From: Rothia nasimurium
GTDB taxonomy: Bacteria; Actinomycetota; Actinomycetes; Actinomycetales; Micrococcaceae
NCBI RefSeq assembly: GCF_014217215.1
Contig: NZ_CP056080.1
Coordinates: 930,001 to 994,000, forward strand
Length of the DNA: 64,000 nt
Direction of reading: 5' to 3'
Part shown: piece by piece, positions 27,501 through 37,697 of the stretch
Layout: each line of letters starts with the position of its first letter
Position numbering within the stretch: position 1 is the stretch's first letter
The notes under the pieces: model-generated
The model's input: only the letters and a program-made list of their open reading frames with translations
Databases searched by the model: none
Told to the model about the DNA's origin: nothing
Translations under genes and position numbers: made by a program

Positions 27501-28979
27501 CTAGTTATCGATACCCAGCACCTTGGCGGTGTGGGCAAAGAGCTCATCAGCCAGGTCGTGGTTGTCGTTGAGCTTGATGCCGTAGCCGGGCACCAGTTCC
27601 TTGATGCGGGGTTCCCACTGGTTTATCTTGGCGGGGAAGCAACGGGCCAGCAGGGTCAGCATGATGGGGGCAGCGGTTGAAGCGCCGGGGGAGGCACCGA
27701 GCAGGGCCGCGATAGATCCGTCGCCCGATGCGATGAGCTCGGTACCGAACTGCAGCACGCCGCCCTTCTTGGCGTCCTTCTTAATAACCTGCACGCGCTG
27801 ACCGGCGGTGATGAGCTCCCACTCATCCGCTACCGCGGTGGGGTAATACTCGCGCAGAGAGGCTACACGCTCGTCGCGGTTCTTGAGCAGTTCACCGATG
27901 AGGTACTTGGTGAGATCCACGTTGTCCAGACCTGCACGAATCATGGGGACCAGGTTGTCCGGACGCAGGGAGAGGGGCAGATCGAGCAGGGAGCCCTGCT
28001 TGAGGAAGTTGGTCTTAAAGCCAGCGTAGGGGCCAAAGAGCAGGGAGCGTTTGCCGTTCACGTAGCGGGTGTCGAGGTGGGGCACAGACATGGGCGGGGC
28101 ACCTACCGAAGCCTGACCGTAGACCTTGGCATTGTGCTTGAGGGCGGTTTCTTCATTGGTATTGCGGAAGAAAAGACCCGAGACGGGGAAGCCACCGAAG
28201 CCCTTGCCTTCCTTAATACCTGACTTCTGCAGCAGGTTGAGGGCACCACCACCGGCACCCAGGAAGACAAACTTGGCACGAATGGTCTGGCTGTGCTCGG
28301 AGTTGAGGCGGTTCTTGACCTTGACCAGCCAGCTGCCGTCGCTCTGCTGCTCGAGGTTGGTGACCTGCTGGCCGTACTGGACAGTGACGCCCTGCTCTAC
28401 CAGGTAGTCCACCATCTGCTCGGTGAGGTTGCCGAAATCTACGTCGGTACCCTCGGGGGACCAGGTGGCGGCAATCTTCTGGTTGGGGTCGCGGCCCTCA
28501 ACGGCCAGGGGGGCCCACTGGCGAATCTGGTCAAAATCGGTTGAGAACTTCATGCGCTCAAAGAGCTTCTGGTTCTCGAAGGCCTCAAAACGCTTGCCCA
28601 GGTAGCGCACGTGGTCTTCACCGAAGACCAGGGACATGTGGGGTACGGGGTTGATGAAGCTGGCGTCCTTGATCTTGCCCTCTTCAACCAGGGAGGCCCA
28701 GAGCTGGCGGGAAACCTGGAACTGCTCGTTAATACCCAGTGCCTTGGCCGGGTCTACGGTGCCGTCGGGACCTGCCGGGGCGTAGTTGAGTTCGCAGAGC
28801 GCTGAGTGGCCGGTACCAGCGTTGTTCCAGGGGTTAGATGACTCCTGGCCTACCTGATCCAGACGCTCCAGCAGGGTGATATTCCAGGTGGGCTCTACTT
28901 CCTTGAGCAGGACGCCCAGGGTTGCGCTCATAATACCGCCGCCCACTAGGACGACATCGGTCTGTACTTCGTTTGCCAC
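27501..28979 (-). CDS. mqo: Malate:quinone oxidoreductase
   Basis: FAD-dependent peripheral membrane enzyme that oxidises malate to oxaloacetate and feeds electrons to quinone. The 492-aa length fits. The N terminus has the dinucleotide motif [13 protein letters not shown], followed by the family-specific [20 protein letters not shown] and later [13 protein letters not shown]. The start is GTG at 28979, with cggag about 10 nt upstream. A terminator follows the gene. Confidence 0.95.
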   Translation of the reverse strand: MANEVQTDVVLVGGGIMSATLGVLLKEVEPTWNITLLERLDQVGQESSNPWNNAGTGHSALCELNYAPAGPDGTVDPAKALGINEQFQVSRQLWASLVEEGKIKDASFINPVPHMSLVFGEDHVRYLGKRFEAFENQKLFERMKFSTDFDQIRQWAPLAVEGRDPNQKIAATWSPEGTDVDFGNLTEQMVDYLVEQGVTVQYGQQVTNLEQQSDGSWLVKVKNRLNSEHSQTIRAKFVFLGAGGGALNLLQKSGIKEGKGFGGFPVSGLFFRNTNEETALKHNAKVYGQASVGAPPMSVPHLDTRYVNGKRSLLFGPYAGFKTNFLKQGSLLDLPLSLRPDNLVPMIRAGLDNVDLTKYLIGELLKNRDERVASLREYYPTAVADEWELITAGQRVQVIKKDAKKGGVLQFGTELIASGDGSIAALLGASPGASTAAPIMLTLLARCFPAKINQWEPRIKELVPGYGIKLNDNHDLADELFAHTAKVLGIDN

Positions 28980-29140
28980 GTGATTGACACTCCGTCACTC
29001 TAAGACTGTGGTGCCCGACGCTGGACACCGGCTGGGGTGGAGCCGCTCGGCCCCGTTCTCATCTTTAGCGTAGTACAGATAGGGCGACGTACCTAACACG
29101 TGCGGTTCTTTGACGCACTTTTGCGGACGCCCGCGGTGGG

Positions 29141-30868
29141 CTAGTCGTCGATGTGCACGGTGGAGAAATCATCGATGCAGGTGGCGCTCACCGTGTAGGT
29201 GCGCACCCGCTGGCCCTGGGTGACGCCCGAGACAGGGTAGGCCAGAGGAATTGCAGAAAGCAGGTTGGCTACCTGGTTATTAATGTCCTTGTAGGCTTCC
29301 CGCCATTCGGCGATATCGGTGCGGGTATCAGCCTCGTCGATAGCCTGGCGGATACTGGCGTAGCTGGCAATAGCCTTGGTCGGTTCGGTAGCTGCTGTTG
29401 TGGAAGTGGGGGAGGGGGTGGCACTGGTGCTTGCGCTCGGGCTGGGTTCGCTGATGGTGGTGGGGGCGGACGCTGCCGGCGTCAGTACATGCCCTAGAAA
29501 GGTGGTGGGGTCGCGGAAAGCCCCGATAAAGCCGGTCAGTTCTAACCCGTAGTCGGGGTGGGCGGTGGGTATGTCCTCGGTACCGGCGTCCGACCAGCGG
29601 TAGGGTTTGGGCACAATATTGAAGCCTGCCTCGACCAGGTTGGCCGAGATGAGCGAGTAGATACCTTCGGGTGAGGGCAGGGACGGCTGTGACAGGTTGA
29701 CCGGGTAGTAGAAATCAATGGCCTGGTTGGCGTAGGTGCTGGCCTTGAGAAGTTCTTTGGCGCGGGTGAGGTTATAGGTGTAGACCTGCTCCATGTCCTC
29801 TTTCTTCATCTGGAAGAGGGCGGGGATGAAGTCGGGGGCGGTATGGGTGCCCTGGGGGTAATAGGTCTCGACGATGGCAGCCCGGTCGATGGAGCGGGCT
29901 AGTGCCTGACGGACCCGGGCATCGTCGAAGGCAGGGTGGGAGAGGTTGATGCCGATATAAGCAATTGCGTAGGGGTCGCGGGACTGCACAGCGTAACCGT
30001 CAAGGGCCAGGGGGACGTAGTCTTTGAGGGCTACCTGGTCGTAGGCGTCAATGCTACCTTTGAGCAGGTTGTAGTAGCGTTTTTCGGCATCGGGGATGGT
30101 AAGGAACTCGATGGCACCGAGGTCGGCGGGCTCGCCCCGGTAGGAACTGTTACGGGTGAGGACGGCGGTACCGCCATCCCAGGAACTCAGCGTAAACGCT
30201 CCGGTTCCTATGGGGGAGCCGGTGAGGTAGCCGTCCGCCCCGATACTGCTGGGTAGAACAACCCCGTAGGCTGGCTGGCTCAGGGCCTTGAGAAAACTGT
30301 GAGAAGGTCGGCTGAGAACGATGGCAAGGCTAGTATCTGTAGGTGCCGACCAGGCGGTCACCAGGGGCTTAATCTCGTTGCCGTCTGCGGCTTTAGCGCT
30401 GCCAAAGAGCTGATGAAATGGCTGAGTCATACGGGTGAGAGCAGTTTTTCCCAGAGTAGACCAACGCTCGATATTGGCCAGTACGCTACTGGCTGTCAAC
30501 GGGGTGCCATCGCTAAAGGTGGCATTCTCAACCAGATCAAAGGTGTAGGTGAGACCGTCCTCGCTAGTCTCCCAGCTGGTTGCAAGAGAGGGGGCGGGCT
30601 CACCTGTGTTGACATCAGATCGAACTAGAGGTTCTAGAATTTGGGCGCTGATGCGGTGGCTTTCTACCCGGTAGGTCGCTGCCGGGTCAAGGGTGAGTAC
30701 TTGCGCGCCCTGGGCAAAACGGAAGGTGGGGCCTGTGCTATCGGTGGAGGAGGCAGACGCTGCGGGGTTGGCTTCAGTCGGGCTCGAACAGGCTGAAAGG
30801 GCTAGCCCAGCGGTAAGTATGGAACCATAGTGAAGCAGAGTGCGGCGAGACAGGGCTGATGCTGCCAT
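29141..30868 (-). CDS. ABC transporter substrate-binding lipoprotein, family 5
   Basis: Extracytoplasmic solute-binding protein of the peptide/nickel (SBP_bac_5) family, 575 aa. The N terminus combines a twin-arginine-like SRRTLL (7-12) and a lipobox LSAC with Cys27, so it may be a Tat-exported lipoprotein. The core has the family pattern TYTFDLVENATFSDGTPLTASSV. A Ser/Thr/Pro-rich stretch around residues 480-505 looks like an inserted linker. ATG 30868 follows aagggga; the GTG at 30895 precedes that site and is rejected. No permease or ATPase genes are next to it, so the ligand is unknown. Confidence 0.87.
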   Translation of the reverse strand: MAASALSRRTLLHYGSILTAGLALSACSSPTEANPAASASSTDSTGPTFRFAQGAQVLTLDPAATYRVESHRISAQILEPLVRSDVNTGEPAPSLATSWETSEDGLTYTFDLVENATFSDGTPLTASSVLANIERWSTLGKTALTRMTQPFHQLFGSAKAADGNEIKPLVTAWSAPTDTSLAIVLSRPSHSFLKALSQPAYGVVLPSSIGADGYLTGSPIGTGAFTLSSWDGGTAVLTRNSSYRGEPADLGAIEFLTIPDAEKRYYNLLKGSIDAYDQVALKDYVPLALDGYAVQSRDPYAIAYIGINLSHPAFDDARVRQALARSIDRAAIVETYYPQGTHTAPDFIPALFQMKKEDMEQVYTYNLTRAKELLKASTYANQAIDFYYPVNLSQPSLPSPEGIYSLISANLVEAGFNIVPKPYRWSDAGTEDIPTAHPDYGLELTGFIGAFRDPTTFLGHVLTPAASAPTTISEPSPSASTSATPSPTSTTAATEPTKAIASYASIRQAIDEADTRTDIAEWREAYKDINNQVANLLSAIPLAYPVSGVTQGQRVRTYTVSATCIDDFSTVHIDD

Positions 30869-30940
30869 AAGAGAATCCCCTTCGTTCTGAGGCACGTTGA
30901 CCTAGACCTTACTAGACCTTACCGTCAGGTTTTAGCTATC

Positions 30941-30981
30941 AAAAAACCCGTCCAACCGTGGATAAACCGGGCTGAACGGGT
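30941..30981 (-). terminator. Terminator of tRNA-Leu
   Basis: On the minus strand acccgttcagcc pairs with ggttggacgggt (two G-U pairs) and is followed by ttttttg. It lies 13 nt past the tRNA 3' end. Confidence 0.8.
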
Positions 30982-30993
30982 GTTTCGTCTATG

Positions 30994-31075
30994 TGCGCGA
31001 GGAGGGACTTGAACCCTCACGCCGTAAGGCACAGGAACCTAAATCCTGCGTGTCTGCCAATTTCACCACTCGCGC
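30994..31075 (-). tRNA. tRNA-Leu (anticodon UAG)
   Basis: 82-nt gene with 7-bp acceptor stem GCGCGAG / CTCGCGC, anticodon stem cagga / tcctg around loop tttaggt (anticodon TAG), a long variable arm typical of leucine tRNAs, and T-loop ggttcaagtcc. CCA is not encoded. Confidence 0.93.
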
Positions 31076-31103
31076 ATGCGGTGCTGTCAGCACAACAGTG
31101 TCT

Positions 31104-31134
31104 ATGCTACAACACCTTGAGAGGTTTTGCTAAA
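31104..31134 (-). promoter_or_regulatory. Candidate promoter of tRNA-Leu
   Basis: On the minus strand TTTAGC and TAGCAT are separated by 19 nt; transcription would start about 22 nt before the tRNA. The -35 is weak. Confidence 0.35.
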
Positions 31135-31148
31135 TACGGCCGTCGTGG

Positions 31149-31619
31149 TTATGCGTCGATGCCTAGATCTCGGCGCAGCTTTGCAACATGCCCCTTGGCC
31201 CGGACGTTGTATTGGGCGACCTCTATGATGCCCTTTTCATCAATGACGAGAGTGGAACGGATTAGACCTACGTAGGTCTTGCCATAGTTTTTCTTTTCGC
31301 CCCAGGCTCCGTAGGCTTCCGCAACCGCGTGGTCTTCGTCAGAGAGCAGGGGGAAAGTGAGTTCCTGGTTCTCAGTGAAGGTATCGAGGGCCTTGACGCT
31401 ATCGGGCGAGATGCCCAGGACGGCGTAGCCGTGCGAGGTGAGCGAGGCCAGATTATCTCTAAAGTCGCAGGCCTGGGTGGTGCACCCGGGGGTAGATGCC
31501 TTGGGGTAAAAGTAGATGATTACCTTCTGCCCTGCGTAGTCGGCCAGGGTAACAGTTCCACCTCCTGCAGCGGGCAGGGTGAACTGGGGTGCGGGGGTTC
31601 CCGGAGTAAGTCGTTCCAC
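31149..31619 (-). CDS. bcp: Thioredoxin-dependent peroxiredoxin (BCP type)
   Basis: Peroxiredoxin Q of 156 aa that reduces hydroperoxides with electrons from thioredoxin. The motif STPGCTTQACDFRD carries the peroxidatic Cys46 and the resolving Cys51, the spacing of the BCP subfamily. The start is GTG 31619 with aaagga eight bases upstream. It is divergent from a MarR family regulator, which may control it, though no direct evidence is visible. Confidence 0.95.
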   Translation of the reverse strand: MERLTPGTPAPQFTLPAAGGGTVTLADYAGQKVIIYFYPKASTPGCTTQACDFRDNLASLTSHGYAVLGISPDSVKALDTFTENQELTFPLLSDEDHAVAEAYGAWGEKKNYGKTYVGLIRSTLVIDEKGIIEVAQYNVRAKGHVAKLRRDLGIDA

Positions 31620-31806
31620 GGGCGTCCTTTCACATGGTGAACAGAATAGGGGTGCAACCCACCGGGCTGCGGCCTTGCTTCCAGCTTATCAGGGGCAAGG
31701 AGCGCTGATTTTTAGCGGAAAAACAGGGTTGTTCAATAATTACTCAGTGTACGGTGGATTGTGTCAAGCACCTGTCATGTCTAGGCATATAAGTGGTGAG
31801 TATGCT

Positions 31807-31812
31807 TATAAT
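31807..31812 (+). promoter_or_regulatory. -10 box of the MarR regulator gene
   Basis: A perfect TATAAT that ends 6 nt before the ATG at 31819. Transcription should start at or next to the A of the ATG. No clear -35 hexamer is seen. Confidence 0.6.
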
Positions 31813-31818
31813 GGTGCT

Positions 31819-32433
31819 ATGCCAGAAATTCGTAATTGGTCGATTAATCGACTCCTCTCAACTGCAGCGCGTATGCTGGAATACAGCTGGAACGATCAGC
31901 TGAAGTCACTTGGGCTCACTCATGCTGGCGTAACAGCTCTCGGTGTCATCGCCCGCGAAGGCATGATTTCACAGGTGAAAGTTGCCTCCCTCGTAGGTGT
32001 GCAGGCACAGACCATGGGTAAAACCCTTGCCCGTCTTGAAGCGCACGGCCATGTATTTCGCACCAGGAACACCATAGATCGCCGTAGCTACCTTCTCGGT
32101 ATCACCGAAGAGGGGCGGCGTGTGTTGGCTGAAGCTGAGAATATTGACCGCAAGCTGGGATCTGCCGGCGAGCTTTCAAACCCTGAATTTCGCGAAATGC
32201 TCATTCATATTATCGAAAGCCTCAATGAATACCATGGTGGTGGAGAGGTGCTCGATGATGTTGCCGGTGAGCGCACCACCCAGATTGGGGCTATTACTAA
32301 ATCTTTAGCAGAGGCTCCGTCGGCAGAAGCCGACGTACCCGAGGCTAATGTCGCGGAGCCTGTCGTTGAGCGCGTCAATACCGCTGTTATGGACGTTATT
32401 ACGCCAGAGATGATTGCTGAGTACCGTAAATAG
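31819..32433 (+). CDS. MarR family transcriptional regulator with C-terminal tail
   Basis: A 204-aa winged-helix regulator. The N-terminal 150 residues follow the MarR pattern: dimer helix, then QVKVASLVGVQAQTMGKTLARLEAHGHVFRT as recognition helix region and a wing IDRRSYLLGITEEGRRVL. The last 55 residues (rich in Ala, Glu, Val) extend beyond the usual MarR length and have no recognised fold. I chose ATG 31819 because TATAAT lies 6 nt upstream; an in-frame ATG at 31777 lies above that promoter. It is divergent from bcp, a likely but unproven target. Confidence 0.85.
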   Translation: MPEIRNWSINRLLSTAARMLEYSWNDQLKSLGLTHAGVTALGVIAREGMISQVKVASLVGVQAQTMGKTLARLEAHGHVFRTRNTIDRRSYLLGITEEGRRVLAEAENIDRKLGSAGELSNPEFREMLIHIIESLNEYHGGGEVLDDVAGERTTQIGAITKSLAEAPSAEADVPEANVAEPVVERVNTAVMDVITPEMIAEYRK

Positions 32434-32528
32434 TGCTTCTGGGCCTCCTGCCGATACGGCGGGAGGCCTTCTGTATGGGCTGTACATATACGCTTTTTAT
32501 GAAGGTGCTCACAAACACCCTTTTCGGC

Positions 32529-32557
32529 TTGCGCGCCTCAAAAAAGCTGCGTATAGT
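32529..32557 (+). promoter_or_regulatory. Promoter of first tRNA-Lys
   Basis: TTGCGC (32529-32534), 17-nt spacer, TATAGT (32552-32557). Transcription would start about 38 nt before the tRNA. The spacer word ctcaaaaaagct recurs, shortened, in the tRNA-Gln promoter. Confidence 0.75.
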
Positions 32558-32601
32558 AGAACCCGTTGCTGAGACAGGTTCTCGGTCTGACAAGTAAATA
32601 T

Positions 32602-32674
32602 GCGCCTCTAGCTCAATTGGCAGAGCAATTGACTCTTAATCAATGGGTTCTGGGTTCGAGTCCCAGGGGGCGCA
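32602..32674 (+). tRNA. tRNA-Lys (anticodon CUU), copy 1
   Basis: 73-nt gene with acceptor stem GCGCCTC / GGGGCGC (one G-U pair), D-arm gctcaattggcagagc, anticodon loop ctcttaa (CTT) and T-loop gttcgagtc. CCA is not encoded. Identical to the copy at 32860. Confidence 0.95.
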
Positions 32675-32686
32675 CAGTGTAAGAAG

Positions 32687-32715
32687 CCCGACCGGTTATC
32701 CGGTCGGGTTTCTTT
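32687..32715 (+). terminator. Terminator of tRNA-Lys copy 1
   Basis: Stem cccgaccgg / ccggtcggg with loop ttat, followed by tttcttt. Confidence 0.85.
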
Positions 32716-32786
32716 GTGTGCTTATATATTTTTTAGATGTGAAGATCTGCTATTTTGTGGAAGCGCTCACAAATACTCTTTTCGGC

Positions 32787-32815
32787 TTGCGTGCCTCAAA
32801 AAAGCTGCGTATAGT
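32787..32815 (+). promoter_or_regulatory. Promoter of second tRNA-Lys
   Basis: TTGCGT (32787-32792), 17-nt spacer, TATAGT (32810-32815); exactly 258 nt after the first promoter and almost identical to it. Confidence 0.75.
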
Positions 32816-32859
32816 AGAACCCGTTGCTGAGACAGGTTCTCGGTCTGACAAGTAAATAT

Positions 32860-32932
32860 GCGCCTCTAGCTCAATTGGCAGAGCAATTGACTCTTAATCA
32901 ATGGGTTCTGGGTTCGAGTCCCAGGGGGCGCA
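32860..32932 (+). tRNA. tRNA-Lys (anticodon CUU), copy 2
   Basis: Identical in sequence to copy 1, with its own promoter and terminator. The whole unit (about 32500-32715 and 32758-32974) is a tandem duplication with a 258-nt offset. Confidence 0.95.
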
Positions 32933-32944
32933 CAGTGTAAGAAG

Positions 32945-32974
32945 CCCGACCGGTTATCCGGTCGGGCTCCTTTT
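32945..32974 (+). terminator. Terminator of tRNA-Lys copy 2
   Basis: Same stem cccgaccgg / ccggtcggg with loop ttat as copy 1, here followed by ctcctttttt. Confidence 0.85.
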
Positions 32975-33037
32975 TTGTATGTACTGACCAGGCTGGCTGG
33001 CATTCCACTGAGGGCAGTTTTTATGAGTGGACGGGAG

Positions 33038-33490
33038 CTAGAGCTCCCAAGCCTCAATAATGACACGCTTGAAATCTTCGATATCAAGTGCCTGGTCGAG
33101 CACGCCACTACCTTCTGAGGTTTGTACAGTCATCTGTGGCTCAAAGGTGAGGGAAAATGAGGTGCCGTTTGTGGACTCTAGCCCAAATGAAAACTCTGAA
33201 AGAGTGAAAGTGCGTGCGGCGTTAGTGTTGTCGATGGAGGTGGGTGTCCCGGTGCCACGGACTTCGGGTAGAGAGAGCGGGGCAATGACGGCCTCTCGCG
33301 GGGTATCCCTGTAGCCAATGAGGAAATGGCTTTGATCCTCTTCCTGGCGGGATGCTACATCGGGGTTTCGGTAGATAGATGAACCTGTAGCAAAAACCAG
33401 GTTGTAGGCCCCATAGTTAATAATCTGACTATCGAAGACAGTATGCAGGGTCTTGGCGATTTCACTACTGGTGAGCTGGGGTTCAGTCAT
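33038..33490 (-). CDS. Hypothetical protein
   Basis: I do not recognise this 150-aa protein. It is soluble, without signal peptide or membrane segment. The N-terminal half (EIAKTLHTVFDSQIINYGAYNL, then HFLIGYRDTPREAVIAPLSL) and the alternating C-terminal part (FTLSEFSFGLESTNGTSFSL) suggest an alpha-beta fold. Base composition is a little more AT-rich than neighbouring housekeeping genes. The ATG has no strong ribosome binding site. It converges with the tRNA-Lys unit. Confidence 0.6.
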   Translation of the reverse strand: MTEPQLTSSEIAKTLHTVFDSQIINYGAYNLVFATGSSIYRNPDVASRQEEDQSHFLIGYRDTPREAVIAPLSLPEVRGTGTPTSIDNTNAARTFTLSEFSFGLESTNGTSFSLTFEPQMTVQTSEGSGVLDQALDIEDFKRVIIEAWEL

Positions 33491-33663
33491 GCCATCAGTC
33501 TACGTGCTATAGCTGAAGTCTTGGCTAGAAAAGTGCTACTGATTGCCTAAAAGTCTTTAAATGACGATGTGCAGCTTTGTGTCGTTTGACCAGGCTAGAC
33601 CGCCTTACCTCTCCCCGTTGGTGTCTGAGAGGTGAGCTGGCTGTGTCATATTCTAAGACTGGT

Positions 33664-33693
33664 TTGACCGGTGTGCCCTTGAGCACCAAGAAT
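33664..33693 (+). promoter_or_regulatory. Candidate promoter of the ilv operon
   Basis: TTGACC (33664-33669), 18-nt spacer, AAGAAT (33688-33693). The predicted start lies at about 33700-33701, the first base of the leader peptide ATG, so the leader peptide may be translated from a leaderless RNA. Confidence 0.5.
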
Positions 33694-33700
33694 AAAGGGT

Positions 33701-33766
33701 ATGACAACACGCCAGCAGTCACAGATTATTCTTGTGGTGCGACTCGTGAACGAGTGTGCAGCATAA
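33701..33766 (+). CDS. ilv operon leader peptide
   Basis: A 21-codon ORF too short for routine gene callers. Residues 9-16 read IILVVRLV, so seven of eight consecutive residues are Ile, Leu or Val, the end products of the operon downstream. It is followed 27 nt later by a rho-independent terminator and then ilvB. This is the classic arrangement of ribosome-mediated attenuation: when charged Ile, Leu or Val tRNA is scarce the ribosome stalls in the peptide and the terminator does not form. No Shine-Dalgarno fits well; the ATG may be at the RNA 5' end. Confidence 0.85.
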   Translation: MTTRQQSQIILVVRLVNECAA

Positions 33767-33793
33767 GTCTTTGATGTGTCTTACGGCGTGCGC

Positions 33794-33826
33794 ACCCTTC
33801 GCTCAACCAAGCGGAGGGTTTTTTTC
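33794..33826 (+). terminator. Attenuator terminator upstream of ilvB
   Basis: Stem acccttcgct / agcggagggt with loop caacca, followed by seven T. It lies between the leader peptide and ilvB. Just before it, cttacggcgtgcgcac (33779-33794) can pair with gtgtgcagcataag at the end of the leader ORF, a candidate competing structure. Confidence 0.85.
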
Positions 33827-33919
33827 TAGGTTTATCCGCAACCCGGCACTACCTACACCCAACGGGCGCACCCACCGCTCACACACAAGATCATCTTCAG
33901 ACCATCGCGAGGATCACCA

Positions 33920-35758
33920 ATGACAGCGGGAAATCCCATCAACCCTGCAGATCTAGCCAAAAACCTGGGCAACCGTAGCAGCTCAGAAACCTCACCGGTA
34001 GAGCGCATGACCGGCTCTCAAGCCATCGTCCGCTCCCTCGAAGAACTGGGTGTAACCGATATCTTCGGCCTGCCCGGTGGCGCGATTCTGCCCACCTATG
34101 ACCCCCTCTTTGATTCTGAAAAGCTCAACCACATTCTGGTGCGCCACGAACAGGGGGCAGGGCACGCAGCAGAAGGCTACGCGATCGCCAGCGGTAAGGT
34201 CGGCGTAGCTATCGCCACCTCGGGCCCCGGCGCCACCAACCTGCTCACCGCCATCGCAGACGCCAATATGGACTCTGTGCCCCTGGTGTGCATCACCGGC
34301 CAGGTCTCTTCAAAGGTGATTGGCACCGACGCCTTCCAGGAAGCTGACATTGTGGGTATGACCATGCCCATCACCAAGCACTCCTTCATGGTGCGCGATG
34401 CCCAAGAGATTCCGCGCTGCATCGCCACCGCCTTCAAAATCGCTGCAACCGGCCGACCGGGCCCCGTCCTCGTTGACATTACCAAGGACGCCCAGCAGGG
34501 CATGATGGACTTCTCCTGGCCGCCCGCTAACACCGTCCCCCGCGGCTACAATCCCGTCACCCGCGGCCACTCCAAGCAGATTCGCGAAGCGGCTAAGCTT
34601 ATTACCGAGTCCCAGCGCCCCGTCCTCTATGTGGGCGGCGGTGTCGTCCGCGCTGAAGCGTCCGACGAGCTGCTCAAGCTTGCTAAAACCATTGGTGCCC
34701 CCGTCGTCACCACCCTGACCGCCCGCGGTGCTTACCCTGACTCAGACCCCCAGAACCTGGGTATGCCGGGCATGCACGGTACGGTACCTGCTGTAACCGC
34801 CATGCAGAAGTCTGACCTGCTCATTGCCCTGGGCGCCCGTTTTGACGACCGCGTCACCGGCGTCGTCTCGGAATTTGCTCCGCACGCTAAGGTCATCCAC
34901 GTCGATGTAGACCCCGCAGAAATCTCAAAGATTCGTATTGCCGACGTACCCATCGTGGGGGATCTGCGCTACGTACTTCCCGAGCTTAATGAGATTCTCG
35001 AGGGCGAGTTTGCTTCTGAACTTCCCGACCTTTCGCACTGGTGGAAGCTGGTTAACCGGTTCAAGGAAACCTTCCCGCTGGGCTACACCAAGACTGATGA
35101 CGGCCTGGGCTCCCCCCAATTCGTCATCGAAAAGCTGAGCGAGCTCACCGGCCCCGATGCCTACTACGTCACCGGTGTGGGCCAGCACCAGATGTGGGCA
35201 GCCCAGTTTATCCAGAGTGAAAACCCCCGCCACTTCATCAACTCAGCAGGTTTGGGCACCATGGGCTTCTCCGTCCCCGCCGCTATGGGCGTCAAGGTTG
35301 CCTTCCCCGACTCTGTCGTGTGGGCTATTGACGGTGATGGCTGCTTCCAGATGACCAACCAGGAACTGGCCACCTGCGTACAGAACAACATCCCCATCAA
35401 GGTTGCCATTATCAACAACTCGTCCTTGGGCATGGTGCGCCAGTGGCAGAACCTCTTCTATGATGGCCGCTACTCCAACACCCACCTCAAGACCGGCATG
35501 GGTACCGAGCGCGTGCCTGACTTCGTCAAACTGGCTGAAGCCTACGGCTGCGCAGCCCTGCGCTGCGAGAGCGATGCAGACGTAGAAGAAACTATCAAGC
35601 AGGCCCTGGCGATCAACGACCGCCCCGTCGTCGTAGACTTCAACGTCAGCCCCGATGCCCTAGTCTGGCCCATGGTGCCCGCCGGTGTATCGAACGACCA
35701 GATTCAGATTGCTAAAGATATCTCACCCTCCTGGGGCGAAGATGAGGAGATGCTATGA
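33920..35758 (+). CDS. ilvB: Acetolactate synthase large subunit
   Basis: Thiamine diphosphate enzyme for the first common step of valine, leucine and isoleucine synthesis. The 612-aa protein has [12 protein letters not shown], the catalytic glutamate region [13 protein letters not shown] near the N terminus, RFDDRVTG centrally and the ThDP/Mg motif [12 protein letters not shown] near residue 473. The first 30 residues are a polar extension. It overlaps ilvN by four bases (ATGA) and is preceded by an attenuator. Confidence 0.96.
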   Translation: MTAGNPINPADLAKNLGNRSSSETSPVERMTGSQAIVRSLEELGVTDIFGLPGGAILPTYDPLFDSEKLNHILVRHEQGAGHAAEGYAIASGKVGVAIATSGPGATNLLTAIADANMDSVPLVCITGQVSSKVIGTDAFQEADIVGMTMPITKHSFMVRDAQEIPRCIATAFKIAATGRPGPVLVDITKDAQQGMMDFSWPPANTVPRGYNPVTRGHSKQIREAAKLITESQRPVLYVGGGVVRAEASDELLKLAKTIGAPVVTTLTARGAYPDSDPQNLGMPGMHGTVPAVTAMQKSDLLIALGARFDDRVTGVVSEFAPHAKVIHVDVDPAEISKIRIADVPIVGDLRYVLPELNEILEGEFASELPDLSHWWKLVNRFKETFPLGYTKTDDGLGSPQFVIEKLSELTGPDAYYVTGVGQHQMWAAQFIQSENPRHFINSAGLGTMGFSVPAAMGVKVAFPDSVVWAIDGDGCFQMTNQELATCVQNNIPIKVAIINNSSLGMVRQWQNLFYDGRYSNTHLKTGMGTERVPDFVKLAEAYGCAALRCESDADVEETIKQALAINDRPVVVDFNVSPDALVWPMVPAGVSNDQIQIAKDISPSWGEDEEML

Positions 35759-36264
35759 GCCGCCACACCCTCTCGGTTCTTGTAGAAGATAAGCCCGGCG
35801 TGCTGGCCAGAGTCTCAGGTCTCTTTGCCCGCCGCATGTTCAACATTGATTCCCTGGCCGTTGGTCCCACCGAAGTTCCCGGCATCTCCCGCATCACCGT
35901 GGTGGTCGACGCCGAGGGCGTGCTGCTTGAGCAGGTCACCAAACAGCTCAACAAGCTGATTCACGTGCTCAAGATTGTGGAACTGCCCGACGAACAGTCG
36001 GCACAGCGAGACCATATTCTCATCAAGGTCAAGGCGGACGCGGCAGCCCGCATCCAGGTCACCCAGGCCGCCGACCTCTTCCGCGCCAAGATTGTGGACG
36101 TCTCTACCGAGTCTGTCATTATCGAGGCCACCGGCTCTGCCAATAAGATTAACGCCCTGCTTGAGGTGCTTGAACCCTTTGGCGTCCGCGAAATCGTGCG
36201 TGCTGGCACTATCGGGCTTTCCCGCGGCCCTCGCTCCATGAGCGAAAAGGCCCTGCGTGGCTAG
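35755..36264 (+). CDS. ilvN: Acetolactate synthase small (regulatory) subunit
   Basis: ACT-domain regulatory subunit of 169 aa that activates IlvB and confers valine feedback. The N-terminal ACT domain reads [24 protein letters not shown] and the C-terminal half continues the usual small-subunit fold to [12 protein letters not shown]. The start overlaps the ilvB stop, so the two chains are made in balance. Confidence 0.96.
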   Translation: MSRHTLSVLVEDKPGVLARVSGLFARRMFNIDSLAVGPTEVPGISRITVVVDAEGVLLEQVTKQLNKLIHVLKIVELPDEQSAQRDHILIKVKADAAARIQVTQAADLFRAKIVDVSTESVIIEATGSANKINALLEVLEPFGVREIVRAGTIGLSRGPRSMSEKALRG

Positions 36265-36370
36265 GGCAAGAGCCGCCCAAAAATATCGTTCCAAAATATG
36301 AAACCCACGTCTCAAAACTGGCCGAACCTACTAGGCTAGAGACTAACGGTTCATCACAACCAAGGTTTAG

Positions 36371-37441
<1,071 letters not shown>

Positions 37442-37697
37442 GCCAAGCTACTCTCACCTGCACCAGCAGTGAACTCTCAAGAGCCGGCTACCTCACCCAC
37501 CCAGGGCAAGGTGGCCGGCTCTTGCCAACCCCCAGTAAACTGGGGGAGCGGTCTAGCTACAGCCGTACGGTGAACTGTAGCCTAACCACCGCACTCCTGC
37601 TCTTTACAGAGCCCCCCTGCCAGCGGCGTCCTTAGGGTCCGAAGCGCCAGCTGCCCCACTTTCTCTAACCGTCACCCGCTATCTAAGGAAACCACCT
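37442..37697 (+). other. ilvC-serA intergenic region
   Basis: 256 nt without a gene. It holds a hairpin caagagccggc / gccggctcttg (37478-37524) likely to act as terminator despite the lack of a T run, a small cccccagt/actggggg hairpin, and a ctacag/ctgtag hairpin further on. I recognise no riboswitch. Confidence 0.5.

Noticed and set aside
31785-31806. Inverted repeat gcatat/gtatgc as a MarR operator
   Set aside because: Only five of six bases match with a 9-nt gap; too weak to list without conservation data.
33701-33919. T-box riboswitch upstream of ilvB
   Set aside because: No T-box core sequence or specifier loop is seen; the leader peptide and terminator explain the region.
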